A stretch of 64,000 bases of DNA from contig NZ_CP041242.1 in NCBI RefSeq assembly GCF_006547045.1, positions 940,001 through 1,004,000 on the forward strand. The letters run 5' to 3'. Both the position numbers and the translations under genes were made by a program. The DNA is from Lysobacter alkalisoli. GTDB lineage: Bacteria; Pseudomonadota; Gammaproteobacteria; Xanthomonadales; Xanthomonadaceae. Position 1 is the stretch's first letter, and every line of letters starts with the position of its first letter. The notes beneath the pieces are model-generated. The model was not told the origin of the DNA. It worked only from the letters and a program-made list of their open reading frames with translations, and searched no databases. Below, piece after piece: positions 1-8,587 of this stretch.

Positions 1-710
1 TTCTCGACGGAATCACTGTCAATGACGGCGATGAAGCCCAGGTCCTGGGCGAACACGTCGACATCGTTGTACGGCGGGATCGCGAAACCGATCTTGAACT
101 TGCGCGGCAGGTAGGTCTCGCCGTAGACCGGTTCGCTGACATCCGGACTGCCCGCCACCTGCTCCTCGTCGAGCCAGATCTCGTAGTAGGCACGGGTGTT
201 CGGCAACAGGTGCTCGGACACCGCCGCGGCATGCGCGTAGACAGCAGCGTGGGTGCGCGACTGCAACGGATTGGCCGACACCGCGACGTTGCGGTTGACG
301 TCGCCGCAGGCGGCCAGGGTGTCGATCAACGCCGCGTTGATCGCCTGCATCGTCGACTTCAGCTCGGTCTTGATCACGCCGTGGAACTGGAATGCCTGGC
401 GGGTGGTGATGCGCAGTCCGCGCTCGGCAAAGGTGGTGGCGATGTGGTCGAGCTTGAGCCACTGCTCCGGCGTGACCACGCCGCCCGGAGTACGGGTGCG
501 GATCATGAAGCTGTAGGCCGGCTCCAGCTTCGCCACGCGACGTTCCTCGCGGATGTCGCGGTCGTCCTGCTGGTAGCTGCCGTGGTACTTGATCAGGGTC
601 TGGTCGTCCTCGCGCAGCGAGCCGGTCAACGGGTCGGCCAGGCTCTGCAGCAGGCTGCCACGCAGGCCGGCGCTGGCGCGCTTGATGTCTTCAACCGAAT
701 GCGCGCTCAT
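1..710 (-). CDS. cysI: Sulfite reductase hemoprotein beta subunit CysI (partial)
   Basis: This is the N-terminal ~236 residues of assimilatory sulfite reductase hemoprotein, which reduces sulfite to sulfide with a siroheme/4Fe-4S centre using electrons from CysJ. The frame starts [13 protein letters not shown] and runs off the left edge of the window. Recognisable family stretches are [49 protein letters not shown] and [13 protein letters not shown]. The siroheme/cluster cysteines lie in the missing C-terminal half. It follows cysJ on the same strand, with a REP-like palindrome between them, as in a cysJI operon. The identification is firm from sequence; completeness cannot be judged. Confidence 0.95.
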   Translation of the reverse strand, partial: MSAHSVEDIKRASAGLRGSLLQSLADPLTGSLREDDQTLIKYHGSYQQDDRDIREERRVAKLEPAYSFMIRTRTPGGVVTPEQWLKLDHIATTFAERGLRITTRQAFQFHGVIKTELKSTMQAINAALIDTLAACGDVNRNVAVSANPLQSRTHAAVYAHAAAVSEHLLPNTRAYYEIWLDEEQVAGSPDVSEPVYGETYLPRKFKIGFAIPPYNDVDVFAQDLGFIAVIDSDSVE

Positions 711-733
711 GCAGCGGCCCTCCATGCGGTTTG

Positions 734-820
734 CGTAGCCCGGGTAAGGCGAGGCCGCACCCGGGGAGTTTCGTGCCCGTCGTGGCCCCGGGTGCGGCCA
801 TCGGCCTTACCCGGGCTACG
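734..820. repeat. REP-like palindrome, family D copy 1 (cysJ-cysI spacer)
   Basis: An imperfect inverted repeat whose arms are built on GTAGCCCGGGTAAGGCGAGG and its complement CCTTACCCGGGCTAC. The same arm recurs as a second full palindrome at 13648-13722 and as a half-copy inside murL at 37153-37183. It resembles the short REP-type elements scattered through xanthomonad and pseudomonad genomes. Lying between cysJ and cysI, it could act as an mRNA-stabilising or attenuating hairpin; that role is inference. Confidence 0.8.
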
Positions 821-839
821 GGGGGGTTGGTGCGGGTCA

Positions 840-2662
840 TCAGTACACATCCCGGGCGTAGCGGCCCTGTTGCTGCAGCTGGCTCAGGTAGTCGGCGGCA
901 TCCTCGCGCGACTTGCCGCCGTGTTCGGCGACCACGTCGAGCAGGGCCGCGTGCACGTCCTTGCCCATCGCGATCGCGCCGCAGACATAGACGTGCGCGC
1001 CGCTTTCCAGCCAGTCGTAGACGTCGCGGCCGTTCTCGCGGATGCGGTGCTGTACGTAGATTTTCTGTGCCTGATCGCGCGAGAAGGCGAGATCGATGCG
1101 CTGCAACTGGCCGTCGCGCACCGCGCGCTGCCATTCGAGCTGGTAGAGGAAGTCGGTACGGAAGTGCGGGTTGCCGAAGAACAGCCAGTTGCGGCCAGCA
1201 GCTCCAATCTCTGCGCGCTCCTGCACGAAGGCGCGAAACGGCGCCACGCCGGTACCCGGGCCGATCATGATGATGTCGCGCGAGGCGTCGGTCGGCAGGC
1301 GGAAGCGTTCGTTCGGCTCGATGTAGACCGGCAGGCGCTCACCCTCGGCGGTGCGCGACAGGAAGTTGGATGCGGTGCCCCAGCGGGTCTGGCCGTCGAA
1401 GTCGTATTCGACATGGGCCACGGTCAGGTGGACCTCGTCGCCGACCTGCTTCTGGCTGGAGGCGATCGAATACAGCCGCGGCGCCATCGGACGCAGTGCG
1501 CTGACCAGGGCCTCGGCGTCCCAGTCGGCCGGGTGGCGCCGCAGCAGGTCGATCACTTGCTGTTCGTCGAACAGGCGTGCCATGGCCTCGCGGTTGCCGG
1601 CGTCGAGCAGGGCCTTGAGGCCATCGTCGCCGCTGCGCCCGGCATGGGCAGCGAGGAACGGGCGCGACAACCGGGTCAGTTCGCGCTTGCCGGACAGCCA
1701 CTCGCGCAAGGAGTGTTCGTCGTCGCCGACCTTGACTGCGGTGTCGCCGGCGAGCTTGAGCGTCGCCAGCACTTCATCGACCAGCGCCGGCGGGTTCTGC
1801 GGCCACAGGCCAAGCGCGTCGCCGGGCTGGTAGTGGAGGCCGGAGTCTTCCAGCGAAATCTCGAAATGACGCACGTCGCGACCGGCCGGCGTGCGCAGGC
1901 CGCCCGGGGCGGTCAGGCGATGGGCGGCGAGCAGTTCGGCGGCGAACGGGCGGTCGCGGTCGTGCGCCGGCGCGGTAGCCTGCAGCGGGCGCAGCGGGGT
2001 GACGGTGGCGCTGTGCTGGGGTTGCACTGTGGCCAGCGTCTTGGCTTCCTCGACCGCGCGTTGCAGCCAAGGGGCGGCGACGCTATCGATGTCGAGGTCG
2101 GCCTCGCCACGTTCGAACAGGCGGGTCGCGCCGAGTTCGGCCAGACGCTCGTCGAGCACGCGGCCGATCTCGCAGAACTGCGGGTAGCTGGAGTCGCCGA
2201 GGCCGAGCACGGCGAACTTGAGTTGCGGCAGCTTGGGCGCGCGGCGGCCGCGGATGAATTCGACCAGGCCGATCGCGTCGTCCGGCGGGTCGCCCTCGCC
2301 CTGGGTGCTGATGACGATGTAGAGCTGTTTCTCGTCCTTCAGTTCTCGGGTCGGGTAGGCGTCGGCGCGCAGCAGGCGCACGGTGACGCCGGCGGCTTCG
2401 CTTTGCGCGGCGAGCTTTTCGGCGACGCGTTTGGCGTTGCCGGTCTGGCTGCCGTAGACGATGGTCAGGATCTGCGACGGCGCGGTTTCGGCCGCGGGCA
2501 GGGCGGCGCTGGCCGGGCGGCCCTGCAGGGCCTGGCCGCGGGCAAGGCCGGCGGCATAGCCGGACAGCCACCACAGGCCGGCGCCGTCGAGGCCGTCGGT
2601 CAGGCGGCCGAGCAGGCCTGCCTGTTCGTCGCTGAGCGGGGCGGGGCAGGGGAGGCGCGCAT
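840..2662 (-). CDS. cysJ: Sulfite reductase flavoprotein alpha subunit CysJ, disrupted start
   Basis: NADPH-dependent flavoprotein that passes electrons through FAD and FMN to CysI. The flavodoxin domain opens with VYGSQTGNAKRVAEKLA and has the ISTQGEGDPPDDA loop; the reductase half has PRLYSIASS (FAD), GPGTGVAPFRAF (NADPH) and the terminal GRYARDVY. The C-terminal ~600 codons are intact and share one frame. No ATG, GTG or TTG lies in that frame before the flavodoxin phosphate loop; the first usable codon (GTG at 2381) would cut it away. An ATG at 2660-2662 begins MRASPAP in another frame, and one added base in the C-rich run at about 2640-2655 would join it to PLSDEQAGLLGRL. I therefore give 2662 as the probable ancestral start. 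Either the N-terminus is frameshifted or the sequence has an indel. Confidence 0.85.
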
Positions 2663-2781
2663 CGCGGTGGGTCTCGTGGGATTTCCTTGGCCACGAGACT
2701 AGGGACGCGCCACCGTCGACGGAAAGGACGGTCGGTTATGCGGTTATGCCGATCGGGGAGGTCGGGCGGATGTGTCGCTGT

Positions 2782-2905
2782 GGAAGCCGTTGGCCATGGG
2801 TTTGCGGGACACGCCGCAAGTACATCCATGTAGGCTCATCGTCGGCATCCTGCCTCCGAAGGTCCCGCAAACCCATGGCCAACGGCTTCTGGACAGGTGG
2901 TCGGC
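2782..2905. repeat. Structured repeat, family A copy 1 (28-bp perfect stem with two inner hairpins)
   Basis: The arms at 2783-2810 and 2862-2889 are perfect 28-bp complements beginning GAAGCCGTTGGCCATGGG. The enclosed ~50 bases hold two small hairpins, TACATCCATGTA and GGCATCCTGCC. The element matches 20766-20893 in layout and constant parts (GCGGGACACGCCG, GGTCCCGC, GGACA-GTGGTCGG) but not in stem sequence. It and the adjacent family E repeat fill the ~300-base gap between cysJ and the M20 dipeptidase gene, where I see no credible gene. Confidence 0.85.
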
Positions 2906-2917
2906 GCGTTATGCAAA

Positions 2918-2957
2918 GCCCCTCTCCCGTGAACGGGAGAGGGGTTGGGGTGAGGGC
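2918..2957. repeat. Family E palindromic repeat, copy 1
   Basis: A short element with the hairpin CCTCTCCCGTGAACGGGAGAGG followed by GGTTGGGGTGAGGGC. Near-identical copies occur at 15911-15949 (inside sufS) and 18048-18087 (sufC-sufB spacer). The type is widespread in proteobacterial intergenic regions. Here it lies just downstream of the stop of the M20 dipeptidase gene (reverse strand) and could help end transcription, although no T-run follows. Confidence 0.8.
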
Positions 2958-2965
2958 AGACGCAC

Positions 2966-4474
2966 TCAGCAGCAGCCGTGATCCCCATGCCGGTCGCCAC
3001 TGTCAGGCACCACCGCGGCACCGCTGGTCTCGCCGCGCTGGCTGGCGTGGTGGTGCTCGGCGATCACGCGGGCGACGCAGGCGGTGACGCGCTTGCCCAT
3101 CGGGATGTGCAGGAACTCGTTGGGTCCATGTGCATTCGAGTGCGGGCCGAGCACGCCGGTGATCATGAACTGGGCGCCGGGGAACTTCTCGCCGAGCATG
3201 CCCATGAACGGGATCGAGCCGCCTTCGCCCATGTACATCGCTGGCCGGCCGTAGAACTCGCGGCTGGCGGTGTCGATCGCCTTCTCCAGCCATGGCGACA
3301 TTGCCGGCGCGTTCCAGCCGGCCGAGGCCTTCTCCAGTTCCAGCGAGACCTGCGCGCCGTTGGGCGGGTCGCGCAGCAGTACCTCGCCGAGCAGTTCGCC
3401 GGCCTGCTTGCCGTTCAGGGTCGGCGGCAGCCGCAACGAGAGTTTGACCGCGGTATGCGGGCGCAGCACGTTGCCGGCCGAGTCGAGCGAGGGGATGCCG
3501 CCGATGCCGGTGACCGACAGCGCCGGGCGCCAGGTGCGGTTGAGCACCAGTTCGGCCAGGTCGTCATGCATCGGCTTGAGGCCGCCGACCAGCGGGAATT
3601 TGTCGTAGACGGCGGTGCCGAGCACTTCGGCGGCACGTTTCGCCTGCTCGATCCGCTCGGCCGGGATCTCGACGTGCAGGCCGTCCAAGGCGATGCGGCC
3701 GGTGTTCTCGTCCTCGATACGCGACAGCAGCTGGCGCAACAGGCGGAAGCTCGACGGCACGATGCCGGAGGCATCGCCCGAGTGCACGCCCTCGTCGAGC
3801 ACCTTCACGCTCAGATTGCCGCCGGCCAGGCCACGCAGCGAGGTGGTGCACCACAGCTGGTCGTAGTTGCCGCAGCCCGAGTCCAGGCAGACCACCAGCG
3901 ACGGCTTGCCGATGCGGTCGGCGAGGTGGTCGACGTAGGCCGGCAGGTCATAGCTGCCCGATTCCTCGCAGGCTTCGATGATGACCACGCAGCGCGAATG
4001 CGGCAGCTTCTGCTCCTGCAGGGCCTTGACCGCGGTCAGCGAGCCGTAGATCGCGTAGCCATCGTCGGCGCCGCCGCGGCCGTACAGTCTGTCGCCGCGC
4101 AGCACCGGCTTCCACGGGCCGAGGTCATCGTCCCAGCCGGTCATTTCCGGCTGCTTGTCGAGGTGGCCGTACATCAGCACGCAGTCATCGTCACTGCCGC
4201 CGTTGGCGGCCGGGATGTCGATGTAGATCAGCGGGGTACGGCCTTCCAGCCGGACCACCTCCAGCTGCATGCCGGGGATGCCCTGGGCGTTGGCCCACGT
4301 GGTCATCAGCTTGACCGCATCCTCCATGTAGCCGTGGGCGACCCAGTCGGCGTCGAACATCGGCGACTTGTTGGGGATGCGGATGTACTCGACGAGCTGG
4401 GGAACGATCTCGTCGTCCCACTTGCCGGCGACGAAGCGTTCGATGAGGGCGGGCTCGATCTGGCTGGCGTCCAT
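2966..4474 (-). CDS. M20 family metallodipeptidase
   Basis: A cytosolic zinc dipeptidase of the carnosinase-like M20 family, predicted to hydrolyse short peptides. The metal-binding order is visible: MYGHLDKQPE (first His/Asp), the bridging Asp in GRGGADDGYA, the catalytic Glu pair in IIEACEESGS, and a late His in TGVLGPHSNAHGPNEF. At ~502 residues it has the usual length, with the lid domain in the middle. I chose the ATG at 4472-4474 (MDASQIEPALIERF) because homologues begin near here; an ATG 10 codons upstream (4504) is also open. The C-terminus is odd, ending GDRHGDHGCC, a His/Cys tail that could bind metal. No signal peptide. It stands alone on the reverse strand; its upstream region is shared with the comEA-like gene. 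Confidence 0.88.
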   Translation of the reverse strand: MDASQIEPALIERFVAGKWDDEIVPQLVEYIRIPNKSPMFDADWVAHGYMEDAVKLMTTWANAQGIPGMQLEVVRLEGRTPLIYIDIPAANGGSDDDCVLMYGHLDKQPEMTGWDDDLGPWKPVLRGDRLYGRGGADDGYAIYGSLTAVKALQEQKLPHSRCVVIIEACEESGSYDLPAYVDHLADRIGKPSLVVCLDSGCGNYDQLWCTTSLRGLAGGNLSVKVLDEGVHSGDASGIVPSSFRLLRQLLSRIEDENTGRIALDGLHVEIPAERIEQAKRAAEVLGTAVYDKFPLVGGLKPMHDDLAELVLNRTWRPALSVTGIGGIPSLDSAGNVLRPHTAVKLSLRLPPTLNGKQAGELLGEVLLRDPPNGAQVSLELEKASAGWNAPAMSPWLEKAIDTASREFYGRPAMYMGEGGSIPFMGMLGEKFPGAQFMITGVLGPHSNAHGPNEFLHIPMGKRVTACVARVIAEHHHASQRGETSGAAVVPDSGDRHGDHGCC

Positions 4475-4522
4475 GGAGGGGCCTCTGTTCGCGAAAGCGG
4501 CCATTTTAACGTCAGCCGCCGT

Positions 4523-4538
4523 GTAGGAATTTTCCTAC
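4523..4538. promoter_or_regulatory. 16-bp palindrome shared with the ssb promoter region
   Basis: GTAGGAATTTTCCTAC, with perfect 7-bp arms. The reverse complement of the site at 41589-41604 differs from it at one position of 16. It lies in the divergent region between the M20 dipeptidase gene and the comEA-like gene. A weak -10-like GATACA at 4582-4587 would place the site centre about 63 bases upstream of a start of transcription, as for a class I activator. The bound regulator is unknown; symmetry and size would suit a NarL/LuxR-type response regulator. Confidence 0.5.
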
Positions 4539-4720
4539 CCCGGACCGGGACTTTTCCCGACCCGACGACGGAAGGTAGGCCGATACAGCCGGGCCGGCGA
4601 ATTTCCGAGACTGTTCTCGCCGGACGGGACACCGGCCTGGGCACGCCGCCCCGGCCAGCTCCGCCCGGCACCCCACAAGGACGCGACGCAAATCCACATT
4701 CATCGAGAAAGGAATTCGCC

Positions 4721-5068
4721 ATGAAATCACTTCGCCTGATCTTCAAGTCCCTGGCCCTGTCGCTGCTGCTTGTCGGCAGTGTGCTGACCGCCACCGCCGT
4801 GGCCGGTGAGAAGGTCGACATCAATACCGCCGACGCCGCCACGCTCGAGCAGCTGGTCAATGTCGGGCCGGCCAAGGCTGCCGCGATCGTCGAGTATCGC
4901 GAGGCCAACGGCCCGTTCCGCAGCGCCGAGGAACTGGCCCTGGTCGCCGGCATCGGTCTGAAGACGGTCGAGAAGAACCTCGACCTGATCGAGGTCGGCA
5001 ATACCGCCTCGCGTCAGCCCGCGGCCAGGAGCGGTTCGTCGTCGGCAGGAAGCGCAGCAGGTCGCTGA
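4721..5068 (+). CDS. ComEA-like secreted helix-hairpin-helix DNA-binding protein
   Basis: A 115-residue exported protein of the ComEA family, small periplasmic proteins that bind double-stranded DNA non-specifically and pull it in during natural transformation. Residues 1-28 form a signal peptide ending TATAVAG. Then VDINTADAATLEQLVNVGP and AAIVEYREANGPF, GIGLKTVEKNLDLI form the paired helix-hairpin-helix motif. A Ser/Ala/Gly-rich tail follows. The start is supported by AAGGA seven bases upstream. Similar short proteins are common in Gammaproteobacteria and not all take part in transformation. The palindrome at 4523-4538 lies upstream and is shared with ssb. Confidence 0.85.
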   Translation: MKSLRLIFKSLALSLLLVGSVLTATAVAGEKVDINTADAATLEQLVNVGPAKAAAIVEYREANGPFRSAEELALVAGIGLKTVEKNLDLIEVGNTASRQPAARSGSSSAGSAAGR

Positions 5069-5161
5069 CATCATGCAAGGCCGGGTGCAGGATGCGTCCC
5101 GGCGTGTATCAAGGGCAGGAAGCCCGAAGGAATCGGGGGGAGACCCTGGACAAGGATGTAT

Positions 5162-5203
5162 ACCGCCCGCCGTGGAAGGATCCGCGGTGGGCGGTTCTGT
5201 TTT
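5162..5203 (+). terminator. Rho-independent terminator after the comEA-like gene
   Basis: ACCGCCC pairs with GGGCGGT around a GC-rich inner helix, followed by TCTGTTTT. It is about 95 bases past the comEA-like stop and before the HutD gene, so it separates the two transcripts. Confidence 0.7.
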
Positions 5204-5283
5204 GAGGCTTTGGGGCAGTTGGCCGGTGCTGATGGAAGATGCTGATGGAGAACGGATCCCCTCCCATCGCCTAGACTCTGCGA

Positions 5284-5904
5284 ATGCAGCCGGTTTCCGA
5301 AATCCTTCCGCACTCCCGGGTCATTCCTGCCAACGCCTGCCGCCGCGAGCGTTGGCGCAATGGTCTGGGCTGGACCCGTGAAGTCCTGTCCGGGAGCATT
5401 GCAGGGCCTCCCGATGACGCCGGTTGGGACTGGCGCCTGTCGATTGCCGAGATCGAGGCCGAGGCCGCTTACTCCCGCTTCGAGGGCGTCGATCGCGAAC
5501 AGATGCTGCTGTCTGGCAGCGGCCTGCGCCTGATCCGTGCGGGGGGCGACACGCTCCTGATGCCTCCCCACGAGCGCGTGCGCTTCAGCGGTGAGGAGGA
5601 GATGACCGCGCAGCCGGTCGACGGCCGCGTCGAGGTGGTCAACCTGATGTGGCGGCGCGATCGGGTCGAGGTCGCGTCCTGGCACCGGCCGCTGGTCGGG
5701 CCGATGGTGATCTTCGCCGAACCCCGGAGTACCTGGGCGGTGCACCTGATCGCCGGCCAGGCCCGTTTCGACGACGATTCCGGCCTGCCACCGCTGGCCA
5801 GTGGCGATACCGCGATCTTCGCCGCAGGCGATGCCCGCCTGCGCCACGTGCTCGATGGTGGTGGTGAAGCCTGGTTGATCCGGCTCGCAGCGCGCGTTCA
5901 ATAG
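5284..5904 (+). CDS. HutD/Ves family protein
   Basis: A 206-residue bicupin-fold protein of the HutD/Ves family. Family signatures are WRNGLGWTREVL near residue 25, DWRLSIAEIEAEAAYSRFEG (DWR-SIA motif, here followed by the S-F-GVDR segment) and GDTAIFAAGD near the end. HutD proteins often accompany histidine-utilisation genes and are proposed to bind a pathway intermediate; no hut genes are nearby. Ves, the E. coli relative, is cold- and stress-linked. It is transcribed convergently to the reductase on the other strand, and the two coding ends overlap by seven bases. Function beyond family membership is not known from this sequence. Confidence 0.8.
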   Translation: MQPVSEILPHSRVIPANACRRERWRNGLGWTREVLSGSIAGPPDDAGWDWRLSIAEIEAEAAYSRFEGVDREQMLLSGSGLRLIRAGGDTLLMPPHERVRFSGEEEMTAQPVDGRVEVVNLMWRRDRVEVASWHRPLVGPMVIFAEPRSTWAVHLIAGQARFDDDSGLPPLASGDTAIFAAGDARLRHVLDGGGEAWLIRLAARVQ

Positions 5905-7601
5905 ACGTCGCGACGGTAGCGGCCGTCGGCAGCCATCTTTTCCAGCGTTTCCGTACCAATCTGTTCGCGCAGCATCGCATCGACGCCCGGCGCCATGCCC
6001 TGCAGGCTGCCACAGACGTACACGGCGGCGCCCGCGTCGAGCCATTCGCGCAGGCGTCCGGCCTGCCGTCGCAGCAGATCCTGCACATAGGGACGCTCGA
6101 AGGGGTGGGCTTGCAGCGCCTGTCCGCTGTCGGCAGCGAGCATGCCGCCGTCGCGCGAGAACGCGAGGTCCAGCCGCTGCAGCCAGCCTTGGTGCAGCCA
6201 GGTTTCGATCTCGTCGCGATGGTGGAAATCGAAAGCGGCACGCCGCTCGCCGAACAACAGCCAGTTGCGCGCGTGGCCGCGTTCGATCCGCGCCATCACA
6301 AGCGCACGCAGGCCGGCGAGGCCGGTACCGTTGCCGACCAGGATCAGCGGACGGTCGTCGGCGGGAAGATGGAACCCCGGGTTGCGACGGATGCGCAGGT
6401 CGATGCGGTCGCCACCGGCCGCATGGGCGGTCAGCCAGCCGCTGCCGCTGCCGAGGCGGCCATCGGGGTGGCGCACCTGCCGCACCAGCAGGTGCAGCCG
6501 GCCTTCGCCAGCCGTCGAGGCGATCGAGTATTCGCGATGGGGCATGGGTTGCAGGGACTCGGCGAGTGCCTGTGCGTTCTGGTCGTGCACGTTGGCGGGA
6601 TCGGGCAGGCGTGCGCGTGACAGCAATGCCGACAACGTCGTGGGTGCGCCATCGGTATGGACTTCGCTGTCACCGTCGAGGCCGGTTGCGTGCAGCCATG
6701 CCGTGACCTCATGCGCGGGGTGGCGCGGGCCGATCTCGGCGATGTCGCCGGCCTGCCAGTCGAGCTCGCCCGCCTGTTCCGGCACCAGTGCGATCTCGTA
6801 GACCGGGCCGCCTTCGCTGCCTGCGTTCAAGAGTCGCCTGGCATGCAGTCGCCACGGCCGGTAGGCAGGCGGACACCAGTCGGGCAGGTCGGCGCGACCG
6901 GCGAGCTGACCAAGGCCGTATTGCCAGTGGCGCAGTGCGCCGGTATCGCCAGCGTCGACATCGACACGGTCGAACAGCGGCCGCGCACCGCTGTGCTGCA
7001 GCCAGCGGTCGAGTTGCAGCCCGAATGCGCAGAAGTTGGCGTAGCTGCGGTCGCCAAGCGCGAGCACCGCATATTGCAGGCCGGGCAGAGCCGCAGCCTG
7101 GCCGAGCACATCGCGGGTGAAGCCGAGCGCATGGTCGGGCGGGTCGCCCTCGCCGGTGGTGCTGGCGATGAACAACGCGCGGCGGTGCCGTTTCAGCATT
7201 TCAATGTCGACCTCGTGCAGGGGATGCACCCGTGCCGCGATCCCGACACCGCGCAATGCGCTGGCGCTGTGTTCGGCCAGCTGTTCGGCGAAACCGGTCT
7301 GGCTCGCCCAGGCCAGCAGCACGGCGGATTCGCCTTCGTCAGCGTCCAGTGCCGCCGGACGCTTTCGCGTGCGCAGCAACGGGACGGTGCAGAGCCCGAA
7401 GTAGGCGAGAACGGTCGCACCTGCCAGCCACCACCGCTCGCCGGGTGGCATCGCGATCCACCATGGCCCGCCTTGCCACCGGGCGAAGGCGAGGGCGGTC
7501 AGCAACAACGCCAGCAGGACCGCGGCGTTGCCGAGCCGCACCCGCACGGCGCTGGAAATGGCCGCGCCCGCCGTCGGCGCGCCTTGCGTGGTGATGCTCA
7601 T
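5898..7601 (-). CDS. Membrane-anchored flavodoxin/NADPH reductase (CysJ/P450-reductase-like)
   Basis: A 567-residue diflavin reductase with an N-terminal membrane anchor. Two hydrophobic helices lie at about residues 24-41 and 58-78. A flavodoxin domain (ASQTGFAEQLAEHSA, IASTTGEGDPPDHA, LALGDRSYANFC) and an FAD/NADPH domain (HREYSIAST, GNGTGLAGLRAL, terminal DGRYRRDVY) follow. The topology puts the flavin domains in the cytosol, where it can take electrons from NADPH. It is the last gene of the operon that begins with the TonB receptor, and its start overlaps the apbE stop by four bases. In this context it most likely feeds electrons to the PepSY and flavinylated partners, for example for ferric-chelate reduction. 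That pathway is inferred from the gene neighbourhood; it is not a second CysJ. Confidence 0.85.
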   Translation of the reverse strand: MSITTQGAPTAGAAISSAVRVRLGNAAVLLALLLTALAFARWQGGPWWIAMPPGERWWLAGATVLAYFGLCTVPLLRTRKRPAALDADEGESAVLLAWASQTGFAEQLAEHSASALRGVGIAARVHPLHEVDIEMLKRHRRALFIASTTGEGDPPDHALGFTRDVLGQAAALPGLQYAVLALGDRSYANFCAFGLQLDRWLQHSGARPLFDRVDVDAGDTGALRHWQYGLGQLAGRADLPDWCPPAYRPWRLHARRLLNAGSEGGPVYEIALVPEQAGELDWQAGDIAEIGPRHPAHEVTAWLHATGLDGDSEVHTDGAPTTLSALLSRARLPDPANVHDQNAQALAESLQPMPHREYSIASTAGEGRLHLLVRQVRHPDGRLGSGSGWLTAHAAGGDRIDLRIRRNPGFHLPADDRPLILVGNGTGLAGLRALVMARIERGHARNWLLFGERRAAFDFHHRDEIETWLHQGWLQRLDLAFSRDGGMLAADSGQALQAHPFERPYVQDLLRRQAGRLREWLDAGAAVYVCGSLQGMAPGVDAMLREQIGTETLEKMAADGRYRRDVY

Positions 7602-8566
7602 CCGTCCAGCAATGCATTGAAGGCTGGCGTCATCCGTTCGGCATGACCGTCCGTCGCCGGGGCGATGAAGCGTGCGGCCAGGCCGCGCGCGCAGGCCAGT
7701 TCGTAGCCCGTGTGAATACCAAGCACGGTCAGTGCTGTGGCCCAGCCGTCGGCGTGCATGGCGTCGCTGGCGACAACGGTGACCGCGACAGGCGCATCGC
7801 GCGCTGGTTTGCCGCTGCGTGGATCGAGCGTGTGGCTGGCGCGGATGCCATCGTGCTGGTGGTGATGCCAGCGTTCGCCGGAGGTGGCGACGGCCAATCC
7901 GTCCAGTGCCAGCACGCGAGGCTCGGCGCTGCCATCCTCGTCGCCGGTCCAGGCTTCGACCAGCACCCGCCAGGGCGTGCCGTCGGGCCTGCGGCCGTAG
8001 CCGGACAGTTCGCCACCGACCTCAACCAGAGCATTGGCAATGCCCCGCGCGCGCAGGTGCTCGGCGACGGCATCGACCGCGTGGCCCTTGGCGATCGCGC
8101 ACAGGTCCAGTCGCACGCCGCCGGGCTGCAGGGCACGGTGGTTGGCGGCGTCGAGTTCGATCCGGCGCCAGCCCATGTGGCTGCGCGCGGCCTCGAGTGC
8201 AGTCGCCGAGGTGTCGATCCGTCGCGACGGGCCGAAGCCCCAGGTATCGGCCAGTGCACCGACGGTCGGGTCGAAGGCGCCGTCGCTGGCGGCGGCGATC
8301 TCCAGCGCAGCCTGCAGCACACGCCAGAAACCGTCGGTCAAAGCGTGCCAGCTGCCGGCCCTGGCTGCGTTGTAGCGGGCCAGATCGCTATCCGGCTCCC
8401 AGTTGCTCATCTGCGCAACGACATCGTCGAGCACCGACTGGATGCCGTGGTGCAGGGCATGCAGGTTCGCGCCTGGCGGTGCGGCCAGCTTCACCGACCA
8501 GGTGGTGCCCATCGACTCGCCACCCAGGGTGGCGGGAGCGGGGCTCTGGGCGGTTATGGCGTTCAT
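7598..8566 (-). CDS. apbE: FAD:protein FMN transferase ApbE
   Basis: A 322-residue ApbE family enzyme that transfers FMN from FAD, through a phosphoester bond, onto a Thr or Ser of an extracytosolic protein. Family motifs are MGTTWSVKL, MSNWEPDSDLARYN, FDPTVGAL, LDLCAIAKGHAVDAV, ALVEVGGELSGYGRR and HTLDPRSGKPA. A late ASDAMHADGWATALTVLG carries the metal-binding Asp/Thr. No clear signal peptide or lipobox is present, so it may act in the cytosol or use a later start. It is preceded by DUF4198 (21-base gap) and overlaps the reductase gene by four bases. The likely substrate is the DUF2271 protein two genes upstream, which has a T-G-x-T motif. Confidence 0.9.
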   Translation of the reverse strand: MNAITAQSPAPATLGGESMGTTWSVKLAAPPGANLHALHHGIQSVLDDVVAQMSNWEPDSDLARYNAARAGSWHALTDGFWRVLQAALEIAAASDGAFDPTVGALADTWGFGPSRRIDTSATALEAARSHMGWRRIELDAANHRALQPGGVRLDLCAIAKGHAVDAVAEHLRARGIANALVEVGGELSGYGRRPDGTPWRVLVEAWTGDEDGSAEPRVLALDGLAVATSGERWHHHQHDGIRASHTLDPRSGKPARDAPVAVTVVASDAMHADGWATALTVLGIHTGYELACARGLAARFIAPATDGHAERMTPAFNALLDG

Positions 8567-8587
8567 TCGCGCGAGGAGAACTGCCGC

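Noticed and set aside
210-2702. Very long forward open frame (over 800 codons) opposite cysJ/cysI
   Set aside because: It is the antisense shadow of the reverse-strand genes, caused by high third-position GC; it has no domain logic.
2782-2905. Integron attC site
   Set aside because: The long imperfect-palindrome form is similar, but R'/R'' core sites and gene cassettes are lacking and the stem is perfectly paired without extrahelical bases.
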